Assembly: GCF_000332455.1 (NCBI RefSeq)
Contig: NZ_AOGY02000007.1
Location: 62,001 to 126,000, forward strand
DNA length: 64,000 bases
Direction of reading: 5' to 3'
Origin: Leptospira vanthielii serovar Holland str. Waz Holland = ATCC 700522
GTDB taxonomy: Bacteria > Spirochaetota > Leptospiria > Leptospirales > Leptospiraceae
In this document: positions 52,075-62,133 of the stretch, in pieces
How positions within the stretch are numbered: the stretch's first letter is position 1
Layout: each line of letters begins with the position of its first letter
The notes under the pieces: generated by a model
Database searches by the model: none
The model's input: only the letters and a program-made list of their open reading frames with translations
Told to the model about the DNA's origin: nothing
Translations under genes and position numbers: made by a program

Positions 52075-53751
52075 CTAACGGTCTGTTAGGCAGCCAGTAC
52101 TGGCATCTTTTACCATCTGGATGTATTTCCAAAGATATCCAGAGGTAATGCGGTAGGGTGGCTTCACCCATTTGGCTCTACGTTTTTCCAATTCTTCTGG
52201 GGAAATTTTGAGTTCGAGTTTGTTTGTCCTGGCATCAATAAGGATAGTATCCCCATCCTGGACGAATGCCAATTCTCCACCTTCCATCGCTTCGGGTGTG
52301 ATATGACCCACAACAAAGCCATGACTTCCCCCAGAAAACCTGCCGTCGGTAATGAGAGCCACATTATCCCCAAGACCCGCTCCAATGATAGCAGAAGTGG
52401 GTTTTAACATCTCGGGCATTCCCGGTCCCCCTTTGGGGCCCACATAACGGATCACAACCACATGACCCGGTTTCACTTTCCCGTCTCGAATTCCGGTGTT
52501 GGCTTCCACTTCGGAATCAAAACAGATGGCTTTTCCTTCAAACATTTCACCTTCGTGGCCTGTAATTTTTGCCACAGCTCCTTTTTTGGCGATGTTGCCA
52601 TAGAGAACTTGGATATGGCCTTCTTTTTTAATGGGGTTACTTACAGGGCGAAGTAGGTCTTGGTCTTTCGGAAGGTCAGAAAGACCTTCTAGATTTTCTG
52701 CGATTGTTTTTCCAGTGACTGTCAAACAAGATCCATCAATCAAACCTTCGCTTAACATGAATTTCATGATCGCAGGTGTTCCACCGATGGCATGAAGGTC
52801 TTCCATAAGATACTTTCCACTTGGTTTCATATCCGCGAGGAGTGGGGTCGTATCTGTTACCTTTTGAATCTGTTCTAAGTCGAGTGGGATTCCCATAGTT
52901 CTTGCGATGGCAATCATATGGAGAGCCGCGTTTGTGGATCCCCCAAGAATGGTCACCACTCGAAGGGCATTCAAAATGGATTTTGGAGTGATGATGTCAG
53001 AAGGTTTGATGTCCTTTTCTAAAAGATTGTAGATATACTTTCCAATATTCATACATTCTTTCTTTTTTTCTTCACTGCGCGCAGGAGAAGAAGAACTATA
53101 CGGCAAACTCATTCCCATGACTTCAATGGCCGTTGCCATTGTGTTCGCAGTATACATTCCGCCGCAAGCTCCAGGACCAGGGCAGGAATTTTTAATCACT
53201 TCTTTAAAATCATCTTCTGTGATTTTGCCGTTAATTTTTTTTCCGTAGGCTTCAAAGGCAGAAACAATATTTAATTTTTCACCTTTGTAGTTTCCGCCAT
53301 TGATCGTTCCGCCATACACCATGATAGACGGACGATTGAGTCGTGCCATGGCCATAATGGCCCCGGGCATATTTTTATCGCAACCTGCTGTAAATAAAAG
53401 CCCGTCATAATAATGAGCTCCGGCAATGGTTTCAATGGAATCGGCAATGATCTCCCGAGAAGGTAAGGAATAACGCATTCCATCATTTCCGTTGGTGATT
53501 CCATCACTCACACCGATTGTATTAAAGAGTAAACCAACCATTTCTTTTGTATCTAAAACACTTTTCTTTTGTAAGGCCGATAGTGTGGTTAAGTGCATAT
53601 TACATGGATTTCCATCAAACCCCGTGCTTCCAATTCCTATGAATGGTTTGTTTAAATCTTCATAAGGAACTCCTGATCCAATGATCATGGCTTGCGAAGC
53701 AGGGAGGGATTCATCTTGTGTAAGAGTGCGGCTGTAACGATTCAAAGTCAT
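52075..53751 (-). CDS. ilvD: Dihydroxy-acid dehydratase
   Basis: Third step of valine/isoleucine synthesis. Fe-S enzyme of 558 residues from ATG 53751 (15 extra residues upstream are open). The cluster Cys residues are in [18 protein letters not shown] and [14 protein letters not shown]; the substrate loop [19 protein letters not shown] is intact. Single gene, not clustered with other ilv genes here. Confidence 0.97.
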   Translation of the reverse strand: MTLNRYSRTLTQDESLPASQAMIIGSGVPYEDLNKPFIGIGSTGFDGNPCNMHLTTLSALQKKSVLDTKEMVGLLFNTIGVSDGITNGNDGMRYSLPSREIIADSIETIAGAHYYDGLLFTAGCDKNMPGAIMAMARLNRPSIMVYGGTINGGNYKGEKLNIVSAFEAYGKKINGKITEDDFKEVIKNSCPGPGACGGMYTANTMATAIEVMGMSLPYSSSSPARSEEKKKECMNIGKYIYNLLEKDIKPSDIITPKSILNALRVVTILGGSTNAALHMIAIARTMGIPLDLEQIQKVTDTTPLLADMKPSGKYLMEDLHAIGGTPAIMKFMLSEGLIDGSCLTVTGKTIAENLEGLSDLPKDQDLLRPVSNPIKKEGHIQVLYGNIAKKGAVAKITGHEGEMFEGKAICFDSEVEANTGIRDGKVKPGHVVVIRYVGPKGGPGMPEMLKPTSAIIGAGLGDNVALITDGRFSGGSHGFVVGHITPEAMEGGELAFVQDGDTILIDARTNKLELKISPEELEKRRAKWVKPPYRITSGYLWKYIQMVKDASTGCLTDR

Positions 53752-53820
53752 AAAATTCAATTTCCTTTGGATTAAAGACAAAATGAAAGATGCCAAGGTT
53801 AAGGAAAGCGGATTTTGAAA

Positions 53821-54468
53821 TTATGGATGAGTGATTTCGACCAAGATTTTATTTTCATTATTACCTTGGGCCAAATCCTTTTCCCAATCTTTAAATTCTA
53901 AATTCAAACAACTGTTAGCACGATCGCGATAGGCTTGAGGTAAAAATACATTAACAGAAATGGTTTTCGCCGCTTTCGCAATTTTACCTCGAACAGACTC
54001 CAACCACTGGATCTCAGAAAAATTGGCAAACCTCGTCCCGTTTGCTACTTGGAATCCTTCTAATTCGCAACTTTCGACAACTCGAAATGTATATTGTGAT
54101 TTTAAGGTATCGATTTCCGCTGTAGTCGTTGCTTTAGAGAGTAGAACTCCTGACTGAAAAATGGATTCTTGGCAATCGACAGTTTTTGTTTGAATGGTCT
54201 TAACTTCATTTAAAATCACATTCACTTCCGATTGGGTGACGATGAGTTGATCCACAGTACAAACTCCTAAAGGTCGTCTGCTACAAAATTGGTTGTTTGA
54301 AGTTAAGGATGTATTTGTTTTGATACAATTTCCGGACTGCCGAACCAAATATAATGTAGTGAGATACAATGTTTGTTTGTTTTCTTCTTTTTTTTGAGTT
54401 TCCTCTCCACTCTCAAAACAAGAGATCAAAAAAAGAATCAAACTAACACCAATAAGAATTCGTTTCAA
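53821..54468 (-). CDS. Cysteine-containing lipoprotein of the TonB-receptor operon
   Basis: Lipoprotein of 215 residues; lipobox Leu-Ile-Ser-Cys (Cys17). The mature part has several Cys (SGNCIK, QFCSRRPLGVC, VDCQES, ESCELEG, NSCLNLE), probably disulfides, and no recognised family. Its ATG overlaps the stop of the TonB-dependent receptor gene by 4 bases, so it likely works at the outer membrane with that receptor, for example in substrate capture. Confidence 0.72.
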   Translation of the reverse strand: MKRILIGVSLILFLISCFESGEETQKKEENKQTLYLTTLYLVRQSGNCIKTNTSLTSNNQFCSRRPLGVCTVDQLIVTQSEVNVILNEVKTIQTKTVDCQESIFQSGVLLSKATTTAEIDTLKSQYTFRVVESCELEGFQVANGTRFANFSEIQWLESVRGKIAKAAKTISVNVFLPQAYRDRANSCLNLEFKDWEKDLAQGNNENKILVEITHP

Positions 54469-57125
54469 AATCGTACCTCCATTCCAATGTTAATTAGAGG
54501 AATGATTGCCATTTTTCCATTTGGTGTTTGGGAAATTATGAATGGAGAGTTGACTGTATCATACGTCGGTGCGGGGTTTTGGTTTCTTTGGTAATTTTTT
54601 GTGTTATCAAATTCAAACCCAGCTTGGTTGCGGCGACCATAAAAATTCACAAATTCGATGTACGTATTGATATAACCCCATGAATAATTTTCAATTCGAT
54701 CGATACGCAAATCAAATTGGTGGAATGGCAAAAAACGGTCACTATTATAATTTCCGGAATAGTTTGGAAAGTATAAGTTTAACCCAAAAGTGGCTGCCTG
54801 GTTTGCCCGTGTAGCACTTGTAATGGGAGTGTAAGGAGTTCCTGAAAAATAACGAAACCTTCCCCCTACCATCCACTCTGGATTGAATTTATAACCAAAT
54901 ACAATATTGAGAATATGTGTTCTGTCCAAATCATACAACTGCTCTTTGTCATTATTGTAGATCACTTCCAAGTTGTTATCATCATAATAATTAATATAAT
55001 TTGTTCCCATCTTCCCTTGCGCGAGAAGGGTTCTAGAATTATTGAGTAAGGTTCTATTTCTAGACTCATCACTGTTCATCCGAGATTGGTTATTGATTCG
55101 TTTTGTGATGGAGTTGGTATAAGAGATCCAACCAAATAACCCTGACTGTTCTCTTGGATCTTTTGTTTTTTTGATAAAAATTTCAATCCCTTCCGAATGG
55201 CCATACCCCGCATTGGAGTAATTTAGATTTTTAGGCGTGACGGGATTTGCGAGAACTTTGGCCGTTTCGTTCACAAAGATCCGTGTGTCGTTATTCAATG
55301 CATAGGGATCTACAATATAATTGTCGGGAACAATGATGTTTTGAAAGATATTACGAAAACCCTCAACTTTGATTTGCCAGTTGTTTGCGAACTCCTGACT
55401 CACACCAACCGAATTGTGTTCCGATCGTTCCATAAAAAGATTGGGATTTCCAGACTTGGCAGACAAAGCTTCCACGGAAACCGGAGCATTGTAATGGATT
55501 CCGTGCCCCGCCATGATTCCTGTTTTTGTAGATTCAAAAAGATATCCTCCCGTAATCCGAGGAGCCAAATTGGTTTCATTACTACCAGAATAATTGTCAA
55601 CCCGTGCACCAGGTGTTAGGCGAAAACCAGCATATTTAAAAGGGAGCTCCGCATAGGCTGATTTTTCACGATACCGAATCCTATCCCCATCAATCACGGA
55701 TCGGAAAGCCGCATTGGAATTCAAAAGATCATTAAAAACATTATAGAATAATCGGTTGTAAGAAGAGATGTTCTCACCCTTTAAAGTAGTTTCTCGAAAC
55801 CGGCCCTGCACTCCTGCTTCTAATTTGAGATGTTCTTCCCAGAGTTCCCATTCAAAAGCATTATGAACATAGGTAATCGAATCAGCGGTTCGATTCTGTA
55901 ACCCAAAGATATTCTCAGCTGTAAGTGGATTGGTAAACCGCAGTTCAAAAAATTCATTAAACGACGTGCGAGAGTAAGATAAAGTATTTCGAAAGGTTTT
56001 TCCTTTCCAAGTATAACGAATGGCATCGGTTCGAAACATACGATCGAGGCCAGTGGGTGGCCGTGGGTCTTCCCCTCCCCTTTCCAAATCGGCTTGGGCT
56101 TTGGTATAAGCTTGTCTATCTCTTGTACCAAAAGTTTGGATAGACAGGCGCTGTTCCGAATTGATATCCCAAATTAATTTCCATTGGTAGTCTTGGTATT
56201 CCGCATATTTTGCATCTTCCGGAATTCCTTTTGGATAAACTTGTAAGAGGACTAAGTTCGGATAGTTTTTTCTACCAGAACTAATCATGGCAAGCCCTGG
56301 AAGGATTTTAGATTGGTTATAAACATCTGATAAAAACAAATTTGTATTAATTATCGTTTTGTTTTCATCTACACGGTCGGTTCCTTCGATGGCTATAATT
56401 CCACCAGTCGCATAACCATATTTAGCAGGAAAAGCTCCCGTAAATACATCAAAAGATTTAATCAAATTATTATTTAAAACAGAAGACTGGTTTCCCAAAT
56501 GGAAAGGATACGGAAGGGGAAATCCATCGAAGTAATATTGGTTTTGTCTTGTACCACCACCGCGAAGTGATAAGTCCCCTCTTTCACTATTGGAATAAGG
56601 ATTTCCTGTGAGTAAATTGGTCCCAATGTTTGTAAACACCGAAGGCAAAATTCCCACGGGAGCACCAATCACAACACCAGGGATGGTTTGGAGGGCCTTT
56701 AAGGAATCGCCAGAAACACCGGGAAGGCGTTTGATCTCTTCTTGGACAAGACCATACCTTGAAAGTGGCGTTTTATCCCTTTCTCCACTGACTAAAATTC
56801 CCGCTAAGTTTGATTCCGATATAGTAACCAAAATAACTTGGCCCTTGAACCGAACTTCTCTAAATACGGATTCGGTTCTGTCTGCGGTGGATACTTTGAT
56901 TTCATAGTATCCTGGTTCGGGAAATCGAAGTTTGGCGATTCCCTCTTCATTGGAGACTCCACTAGTTTTTCCTTTTTTAGAAATGACTACGGCGTTGGTT
57001 ACTGGTTTTCCTGAATTGGATTTTACTATTTGAAATACAACTTCTATATTACCATCTGCTAAGGTAGGTTGATACCAACAAAACAAAACGAAAAATATAA
57101 TTAATTGTAAGTGCGAATGTTTCAT
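54465..57125 (-). CDS. TonB-dependent receptor with N-terminal carboxypeptidase-regulatory-like domain
   Basis: Outer-membrane receptor of 886 residues. Signal peptide (about 1-23), a CarboxypepD-like domain (about 29-110; GKPVTNAVVISKKGKTSGVSNEEGIAKLRF), plug domain (ETPL-like region LSRYGLVQEEIKRLPGVSGDSLKALQTIPGV) and a long barrel that ends GMEVRF with terminal Phe. It lies between a TetR gene and a lipoprotein gene, each overlapping by 4 bases. The ligand is unknown; there is no siderophore or vitamin gene nearby. Confidence 0.9.
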   Translation of the reverse strand: MKHSHLQLIIFFVLFCWYQPTLADGNIEVVFQIVKSNSGKPVTNAVVISKKGKTSGVSNEEGIAKLRFPEPGYYEIKVSTADRTESVFREVRFKGQVILVTISESNLAGILVSGERDKTPLSRYGLVQEEIKRLPGVSGDSLKALQTIPGVVIGAPVGILPSVFTNIGTNLLTGNPYSNSERGDLSLRGGGTRQNQYYFDGFPLPYPFHLGNQSSVLNNNLIKSFDVFTGAFPAKYGYATGGIIAIEGTDRVDENKTIINTNLFLSDVYNQSKILPGLAMISSGRKNYPNLVLLQVYPKGIPEDAKYAEYQDYQWKLIWDINSEQRLSIQTFGTRDRQAYTKAQADLERGGEDPRPPTGLDRMFRTDAIRYTWKGKTFRNTLSYSRTSFNEFFELRFTNPLTAENIFGLQNRTADSITYVHNAFEWELWEEHLKLEAGVQGRFRETTLKGENISSYNRLFYNVFNDLLNSNAAFRSVIDGDRIRYREKSAYAELPFKYAGFRLTPGARVDNYSGSNETNLAPRITGGYLFESTKTGIMAGHGIHYNAPVSVEALSAKSGNPNLFMERSEHNSVGVSQEFANNWQIKVEGFRNIFQNIIVPDNYIVDPYALNNDTRIFVNETAKVLANPVTPKNLNYSNAGYGHSEGIEIFIKKTKDPREQSGLFGWISYTNSITKRINNQSRMNSDESRNRTLLNNSRTLLAQGKMGTNYINYYDDNNLEVIYNNDKEQLYDLDRTHILNIVFGYKFNPEWMVGGRFRYFSGTPYTPITSATRANQAATFGLNLYFPNYSGNYNSDRFLPFHQFDLRIDRIENYSWGYINTYIEFVNFYGRRNQAGFEFDNTKNYQRNQNPAPTYDTVNSPFIISQTPNGKMAIIPLINIGMEVRF

Positions 57126-57703
57126 TTTGGAGTTGGGATCAAACTTTCTGCCATTCGGTATAATTCATCCAATGACCTTCTGTCATCAAGTAACCGGTAT
57201 CCTTGTAAAACCCCTTCATAGACAAAGAATAAATGTTTGGCGAGTAAACGACAATCTACTTTAGAAGGTAGGTGGCCATTTTCCACCGACTCTTCTAAGT
57301 AATCTTCCAAACAATCAATCGTATTGTTTGCAATTTTCTCAATTTCTTTTAGAATTTCCAATTCGTGCGGTGCAATCTGAGCCCGGAAATTTGCCATTCC
57401 GCATCCATAAAGTTGAGATTCCCTTGCCTCCCTAGAAAGAATACGAACCCAAGCCTTAACAAAGTCTAATGGCTTCGGATTTCGTTTCATTAAGGATCTA
57501 AGAAGTGTTAAATTTTCATCTGAATAAATGCGAAGCACCTCCTTACCCAACATTTCCTTAGAAGAAAAATGTTGGTACAAACTTGCCTTGACCGTTTTTG
57601 CTTCCTCGACAATTTGATTGAGTCCCGTCTCCGAGTATCCTTGTTTTAAAAAGAGATTCCGACTGACTTGTAAGAGACGTACACGAGTTGGTTCTTTTTT
57701 CAT
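57122..57703 (-). CDS. TetR/AcrR-family regulator of the TonB-receptor operon
   Basis: Regulator of 193 residues from ATG 57703, which has GGGGGAGAT in front; the frame open to 57784 has no ribosome site. HTH: KQGYSETGLNQIVEEAKTVKASLYQHFSSKEMLGKEVL. The C-terminal domain includes YGCGMANFRAQIAPHELEILKEIE. Together with two palindromes in the gap to the nitroreductase gene, the likely model is that it controls its own operon and the divergent enzyme. Confidence 0.92.
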   Translation of the reverse strand: MKKEPTRVRLLQVSRNLFLKQGYSETGLNQIVEEAKTVKASLYQHFSSKEMLGKEVLRIYSDENLTLLRSLMKRNPKPLDFVKAWVRILSREARESQLYGCGMANFRAQIAPHELEILKEIEKIANNTIDCLEDYLEESVENGHLPSKVDCRLLAKHLFFVYEGVLQGYRLLDDRRSLDELYRMAESLIPTPK

Positions 57704-57743
57704 ATCTCCCCCAAAATCCATCATTCCATAAACCGTGCAAACA

Positions 57744-57761
57744 ATATACCAACTGGTCTGT
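57744..57761. promoter_or_regulatory. TetR operator, second half-conserved copy
   Basis: ATATACCAACTGGTCTGT, agrees with the perfect site at 57781-57798 at about 14 of 18 positions (ACC-A-C-GGT core shared). The centres of the two are 37 bases apart, between divergent genes. Confidence 0.6.
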
Positions 57762-57780
57762 ATGAAAAGTTCTTGCCGAA

Positions 57781-57798
57781 ACATACCGACCGGTATGT
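57781..57798. promoter_or_regulatory. TetR operator
   Basis: ACATACCG-AC-CGGTATGT, perfect 8-bp arms, 22 bases upstream of the nitroreductase start and about 78 upstream of the TetR start. Similar in form to many AcrR/TetR operators. Confidence 0.75.
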
Positions 57799-57819
57799 AT
57801 ATGGATTAGGAGAAAATAA

Positions 57820-58512
57820 ATGAACTCTGAAATGATATCCATCCACGAAATAACAACAACTGTCACCGAAGCCTTGGAAACCAGACACAGCATCCGAGAG
57901 TATCTGCCCAAACCGATTCCAGAAGATACCCTTAAACGGATCTTCGAAAAAGCCCTACGTACACCCAGTTGGAAAAACTCGCAACCCTGGAAGATTCATA
58001 TTGTCAGCGGGGAAAAACGAGATCTATTGGCAGCAGAATTAACAAAAGCGGCACGTGAATCTACCCCGCATCCAGAAACCAATTGGCCGGAATCCTATCC
58101 GAGTGATGCCAAAAAAAGGATGTTTGATTTAGGAATGAAAATCTACGGTGTGGCTGGAATTGATAGAAAGGATAAAGAAGCAAGAGACCAATTTATGCTT
58201 CGTAACTTTGAATTTTTTGGTGCTCCCACGGCTGTTTTTATCACATCCAAATTTGATCTTAACTTTTTTGTAGGTATTGATTTGGGTTGTTTTGTCCAAT
58301 CCGTTTTGCTTTTAGCAAGAGAAGAAGGTTTGGGAACTTGTCCCCAAGCGGCACTAGGTGCTTTTCCTGATGTTGTGAGAGGTTCTCTCGAATTACCAAA
58401 AGAAGAAAAAGTGATTATGGGATTGAGTATTGGGTATCCAAAACCTGATTCCGAACTCAATCGTTTCCACACTCCAAGGGAATCAGCCGAAGATTTAATT
58501 CGTTTCTATTAA
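57820..58512 (+). CDS. Nitroreductase
   Basis: FMN enzyme of 230 residues that reduces nitro compounds or quinones with NAD(P)H. AGGAGA precedes the ATG at 8 bases. Family pieces: ETRHSIREYLPKPIPEDTLKRIFE, RTPSWKNSQPWKIHIV for FMN, and GIDLGCFVQSVLLLAREEGLGTCPQ. Divergent from the TetR gene, with both operators in the gap, so it is probably induced by the TetR ligand. Confidence 0.94.
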   Translation: MNSEMISIHEITTTVTEALETRHSIREYLPKPIPEDTLKRIFEKALRTPSWKNSQPWKIHIVSGEKRDLLAAELTKAARESTPHPETNWPESYPSDAKKRMFDLGMKIYGVAGIDRKDKEARDQFMLRNFEFFGAPTAVFITSKFDLNFFVGIDLGCFVQSVLLLAREEGLGTCPQAALGAFPDVVRGSLELPKEEKVIMGLSIGYPKPDSELNRFHTPRESAEDLIRFY

Positions 58513-58585
58513 AAAAACATTTCTGATTCGGAAAGTTTGGTATATGATGATTCGACACTAAAAATTACAAACAAGCAGGGGTAGT

Positions 58586-59188
58586 ATGTATTCTAAATCT
58601 TTCTGGAATGAACGTTATGCGAGTGAAGACTATGTTTACGGGAAGGACCCAAACGATTTTTTACGTACTCGTCTGCCAAATTTAAAAAAAGGAAGGATCC
58701 TTTTTCCTTGTGAGGGTGAAGGAAGAAATGCTGTGTTCGCTGCGGGTTTGGGTTGGGATGTATTTGCCTTTGACCAATCGGAGGAAGGAAAACAGAAAGC
58801 TACCGCACTCGCTAAAGAAAAGAACGTAACCTTTCATTATGAAATTTCTGATGTTTTGAATTATCCTTATGCTCCTGAACAAATGGACATGGTTGCTTTG
58901 ATATATTGTCACTTTCATAAATCAATCCGAACTACCGTACATAGGAATTGTGTTAGAACTTTAAAACCTGGTGGAATTTTGTTATTAGAAGCATTCTCCC
59001 CTGAACAGTTACAATATACCTCTGGAGGCCCCAAAGATCCGGATATGTTATGTAATCTAAAGGATTTACGGATGGACTTTTCTGAAATGAACATTGAATA
59101 CGAAGAAGCATTGGAAATTGAACTAAACGAAAGTCCGTTCCATAGGGGTAAGGCCGCCATCGTCCGCCTTGTTTTACGAAAAATCTAA
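58586..59188 (+). CDS. SAM-dependent methyltransferase (TehB-like)
   Basis: Protein of 200 residues. Starts SFWNERYASEDYVYGKDPNDFL, motif I ILFPCEGEGRNAVFAAGLGWDVFAFD, then LIYCHFHKSIR and LKPGGILLLEAFSPEQLQ: the pattern of the TehB/thiopurine-type methyltransferases. No tellurite resistance gene is nearby, so the substrate is open. Single gene; AGGGGTAGT leads the ATG. Confidence 0.88.
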   Translation: MYSKSFWNERYASEDYVYGKDPNDFLRTRLPNLKKGRILFPCEGEGRNAVFAAGLGWDVFAFDQSEEGKQKATALAKEKNVTFHYEISDVLNYPYAPEQMDMVALIYCHFHKSIRTTVHRNCVRTLKPGGILLLEAFSPEQLQYTSGGPKDPDMLCNLKDLRMDFSEMNIEYEEALEIELNESPFHRGKAAIVRLVLRKI

Positions 59189-59258
59189 GTTAGTTTTTTC
59201 TTTCAACTTCTGAAATCCATGATTCTCTTTCTTCGGAAGAAGAGGGAGAAATAGTTTC

Positions 59259-60698
59259 ATGAAGTTATTTATTTCGTTTTTATTGGTAACGGTATTTTTT
59301 TTACAATGTTCCTTCGGTCAAAAAGTAAAGTATGCAGACCTAAAACAATCGTATCCCAAAGTCAATTGGGAAGTCCGTAGAACAGAAGCCGTCAAACTCC
59401 TATCCGACCTATTAAAGATCCCCTCTGTTCGTGGAAATGAAATCCAAGTGGCAAAGTACATTCAAGCAGTTCTGGCAAAGGAAGGAATCCCTTCTCGTTT
59501 TGTCTTTGATCCCAAATTCCCCGCAAGACCCAATTTAATTGCCGAACTACCAGCAACCGTTCCCAATCCAGAACCAGGAATCATCCTCGCAAACCATTTG
59601 GATACAGTAGAGTTTGATACTAAAGAATGGAAAGTAGCACCACTTTCTGGATCTGTTAGTGAAGGCCGAGTTTGGGGACGTGGCGCCATTGATATGAAAG
59701 GAATGGCCGTAATGGAATTACTCGCCTTTCTTGAAATCAAACGATCTGGAATTCCTAGAACAAGAAAGATTATGTACCTGGCTCTAGCGGATGAAGAATC
59801 AGGATCAGAGTTAGGTGGAAAGTATATGACTTCAAAACAAAAACAGGTTTTTGAAGGTTACGAGTATGCTATCAATGAAGGTGGAGTGGCAACAAGGGAT
59901 ATCGTAATTCCTGGTGCTACAATCTTTAACATTCAATATGCGGAGAAAGGTAATATTTGGTTACGGGCAAAAATAAAGGGAACCAGTGGACATGGATCTT
60001 CTCCACCTCCTCAATACCCAGCATTGTCCTTAATCCAATTTTTTAATGAAGTTCGAGAATTAGAATCCGACATTCGCATAACAGAAGAAACTGATGCCTT
60101 CTTTTATCAACTTGGGACTATCAGCTCCTTTCCTAAATCATTCTTCCTAAAAAATGCAAGAAACCCTTTGATTAAACCATTATTACATTCGACCATTCGA
60201 AGTAATCGTCATCTAACGGCTATGACAACGAACACAAAGTCCATTACTGGATTTCGCACCTCTGAGGGTGAGGGAGGAGAAAATGTTATTGCAGGAGAAG
60301 CCTCTGGTCGATTGGACATACGAACTCTACCGGGAGTAGATATAGTAGAATTTTCCAATAAGGTAAAAACCATTGCTGAAAAGTACAAAGCAGAGATTAC
60401 TTTTACTGATATCAATCCCACCGATATATCTCCTATCAATACAAAGTTTTTTAGCACCTTGGCTGCCGTGTCGGTGAATCAATTTCCCAACAGTACGGTG
60501 ACCCCATTTCTTTCGCCAGGAAAAACGGACAATTCCTACTTACGACGTGTGGGGATCAAAGCTTACGGGCTTATTCCCGCAGTTCTCAAATCGGAAGACA
60601 TAGACGGAATGCATGGAAAAAATGAAAACATGACCATTGATAACTTGGAACTAGGAACAAAGATTCTTTTTGAAACTTTAGTGGAAATGAATCAGTAG
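59259..60698 (+). CDS. M20-family metallopeptidase, lipoprotein
   Basis: Protein of 479 residues. Signal with Cys17 (Phe-Leu-Gln-Cys), so likely a lipoprotein. M20 pattern: LANHLDTVEF for the first metal His/Asp, WGRGAIDMKGMAVM for the bridging Asp, ALADEESGSELG for the catalytic Glu, and a dimerisation domain in the middle (IKGTSGHGSSPPPQ). Similar in shape to the PM20D1 carboxypeptidase type. Acts outside the cytoplasm on peptides or N-acyl amino acids (inference). Confidence 0.88.
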   Translation: MKLFISFLLVTVFFLQCSFGQKVKYADLKQSYPKVNWEVRRTEAVKLLSDLLKIPSVRGNEIQVAKYIQAVLAKEGIPSRFVFDPKFPARPNLIAELPATVPNPEPGIILANHLDTVEFDTKEWKVAPLSGSVSEGRVWGRGAIDMKGMAVMELLAFLEIKRSGIPRTRKIMYLALADEESGSELGGKYMTSKQKQVFEGYEYAINEGGVATRDIVIPGATIFNIQYAEKGNIWLRAKIKGTSGHGSSPPPQYPALSLIQFFNEVRELESDIRITEETDAFFYQLGTISSFPKSFFLKNARNPLIKPLLHSTIRSNRHLTAMTTNTKSITGFRTSEGEGGENVIAGEASGRLDIRTLPGVDIVEFSNKVKTIAEKYKAEITFTDINPTDISPINTKFFSTLAAVSVNQFPNSTVTPFLSPGKTDNSYLRRVGIKAYGLIPAVLKSEDIDGMHGKNENMTIDNLELGTKILFETLVEMNQ

Positions 60699-60851
60699 AA
60701 AGGGAAAGGGTTAGTTTCTGGATTTATAGGTAACCAGAAATATGGGCAAACTATTGTTAGTTGAAGCGTTCGAAACCTAAAAAATCGGCTTCGTAATACA
60801 AACAAAGCTTCTCGTAGGAAAAACGGGAAACGTGCTGATATGTGCGGTGTC

Positions 60852-61241
60852 CTAGTTATAAAGTTTTAATTTATGAATTTTACTCATTAACTTAAAATGC
60901 TTATCCAAAGTAAATAAAATACATTCATTTTGGATTGTATTCTGTAAGATTATCAAATCTGGAATTCCAATGTTATTGATACCATTTTTTAGGTTAGTAG
61001 TTTGGAATTCAATAATTTGCTTCCAATCTATAAACATCTCAAATGATTCAAGAGATTCCATAATCTGAATCAGTTGTGTTTGTTTTTTTAATTTAAGAAA
61101 AGGTATTAATTCTGTTAGAATCAGTTCAGTGGTATAAATATTACCAAGATCGATTAATTTATCAACTTCAGAAGATATATGCGAATTCGAGTTTCTAAAA
61201 TATTCGATCCAGACTGATGAATCTAATAATACTTGGTTCAT
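60852..61241 (-). CDS. vapC: VapC-type PIN toxin
   Basis: Ribonuclease toxin of 129 residues. PIN acids: Asp7 in LLDSSVWIEYF, Glu in LILTELIPFLK (about 43), Asp in GIPDLIILQNT (about 98), and Asp in FTLDKHF (about 112). VapC toxins cut initiator tRNA or rRNA. Its start overlaps the antitoxin stop by 4 bases. About 150 bases to its left, up to the M20 gene, hold no feature I can support. Confidence 0.92.
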   Translation of the reverse strand: MNQVLLDSSVWIEYFRNSNSHISSEVDKLIDLGNIYTTELILTELIPFLKLKKQTQLIQIMESLESFEMFIDWKQIIEFQTTNLKNGINNIGIPDLIILQNTIQNECILFTLDKHFKLMSKIHKLKLYN

Positions 61242-61429
61242 CTCTTTCTTAATTTATTTAAATTTACTTCAAGGTCTATAGACCCTTTGAAATTTTTTAA
61301 ATTTTTTAGTTTCTCTTTCCTAATTAAAGTATTTAACCCTTCTTTAATTACTTCAGTTTTTGTTTTGATGTGAGTAAGTTTCATTGCTTCTAAAACTAAT
61401 TCTTCAGGAATATCAATTGTTGTTCTCAT
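61238..61429 (-). CDS. vapB: VapB-type antitoxin
   Basis: Protein of 63 residues from the ATG at 61429 giving MRTTIDIPEEL, the usual VapB opening; an ATG at 61438 would add three residues. The N-terminal ribbon-helix-helix and basic tail (NLNKLRKR) fit a DNA-binding antitoxin. Preceded by repeated ATGCATAAG motifs that look like its operator. Confidence 0.88.
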   Translation of the reverse strand: MRTTIDIPEELVLEAMKLTHIKTKTEVIKEGLNTLIRKEKLKNLKNFKGSIDLEVNLNKLRKR

Positions 61430-61432
61430 CGC

Positions 61433-61463
61433 ATGCATAAGATTTTGTTAATTTATGCATAAG
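61433..61463. promoter_or_regulatory. VapB operator repeats
   Basis: ATGCATAAG occurs at 61433-61441 and again at 61455-61463, 22 bases apart (two helical turns); the same region also contains the inverted pair TGCATAA/TTATGCA at 61434-61459. Fits autoregulation by a ribbon-helix-helix antitoxin. Confidence 0.55.
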
Positions 61464-61614
61464 TCAAGGTTAGTTTTTTTGTTTTTTTAATGCAAAAATG
61501 GAATTTCAGAGACCTATTTTCAGTTTTTTTTGTTACTCATGTCCTGAGGCATACATTTGAATTATTGCGCTTAACTTGGTTATAGACGTAAAATCACTTC
61601 GTTAGTTGGATTCC

Positions 61615-62109
61615 CTATTTTAGAGAACCTAAATACTTAAGAATCCCCTCTTCGCCCCGTTCTTCAGCAAGATCCACAAGACTGATCCCACCCACAGTTT
61701 TGACTTTGGTCTCCGCACCTGCCGTTACGAGCAATTTGACTAATTCCAAATTTCCACGATAGATGGCTCTGTAGAGGGCAGTTTCTCCCATAGTATTGCG
61801 AAGATTGACATTGGCACCTTTTGTGATCAAAAATTTTGCGATTGTTAAGTCTTCTTCATCCACTGCTTTTATGAGCGAGGAATTGCCTAAGGAATCCTTG
61901 GCGTTGATGGAAACACCATGTGACAAAAGTTCTTTCACAAGCTCTAAGTTTCCTTTTTCTACAGCTTGGAAAAGACGTAACTCTGGACTCATTGGAGTTT
62001 TTACGACGGATTCATCTTCCACACACGAAACACCGAGTCCGAGGGTTGTCAAAAAAATTAGAAATAACTTCGTCGGAATTAAAAATCGACTGGATAGAAA
62101 TTGTAACAT
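61615..62109 (-). CDS. Ankyrin-repeat lipoprotein
   Basis: Protein of 164 residues with a lipobox at Leu-Gly-Val-Ser-Cys (about Cys29) and about three and a half ankyrin repeats (ELRLFQAVEKGNLELVKELLSHGVSINAKDSLGNSSLIKAVDEEDL, then LITKGANVNLRNTMGETALYRAIYRG). A protein-interaction role in the periplasm is likely. Diverges from the SPFH gene with 24 bases between starts. Nothing supported in 61464-61614. Confidence 0.9.
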   Translation of the reverse strand: MLQFLSSRFLIPTKLFLIFLTTLGLGVSCVEDESVVKTPMSPELRLFQAVEKGNLELVKELLSHGVSINAKDSLGNSSLIKAVDEEDLTIAKFLITKGANVNLRNTMGETALYRAIYRGNLELVKLLVTAGAETKVKTVGGISLVDLAEERGEEGILKYLGSLK

Positions 62110-62133
62110 CGGTTTTAGTCTAATGGTTTAACT

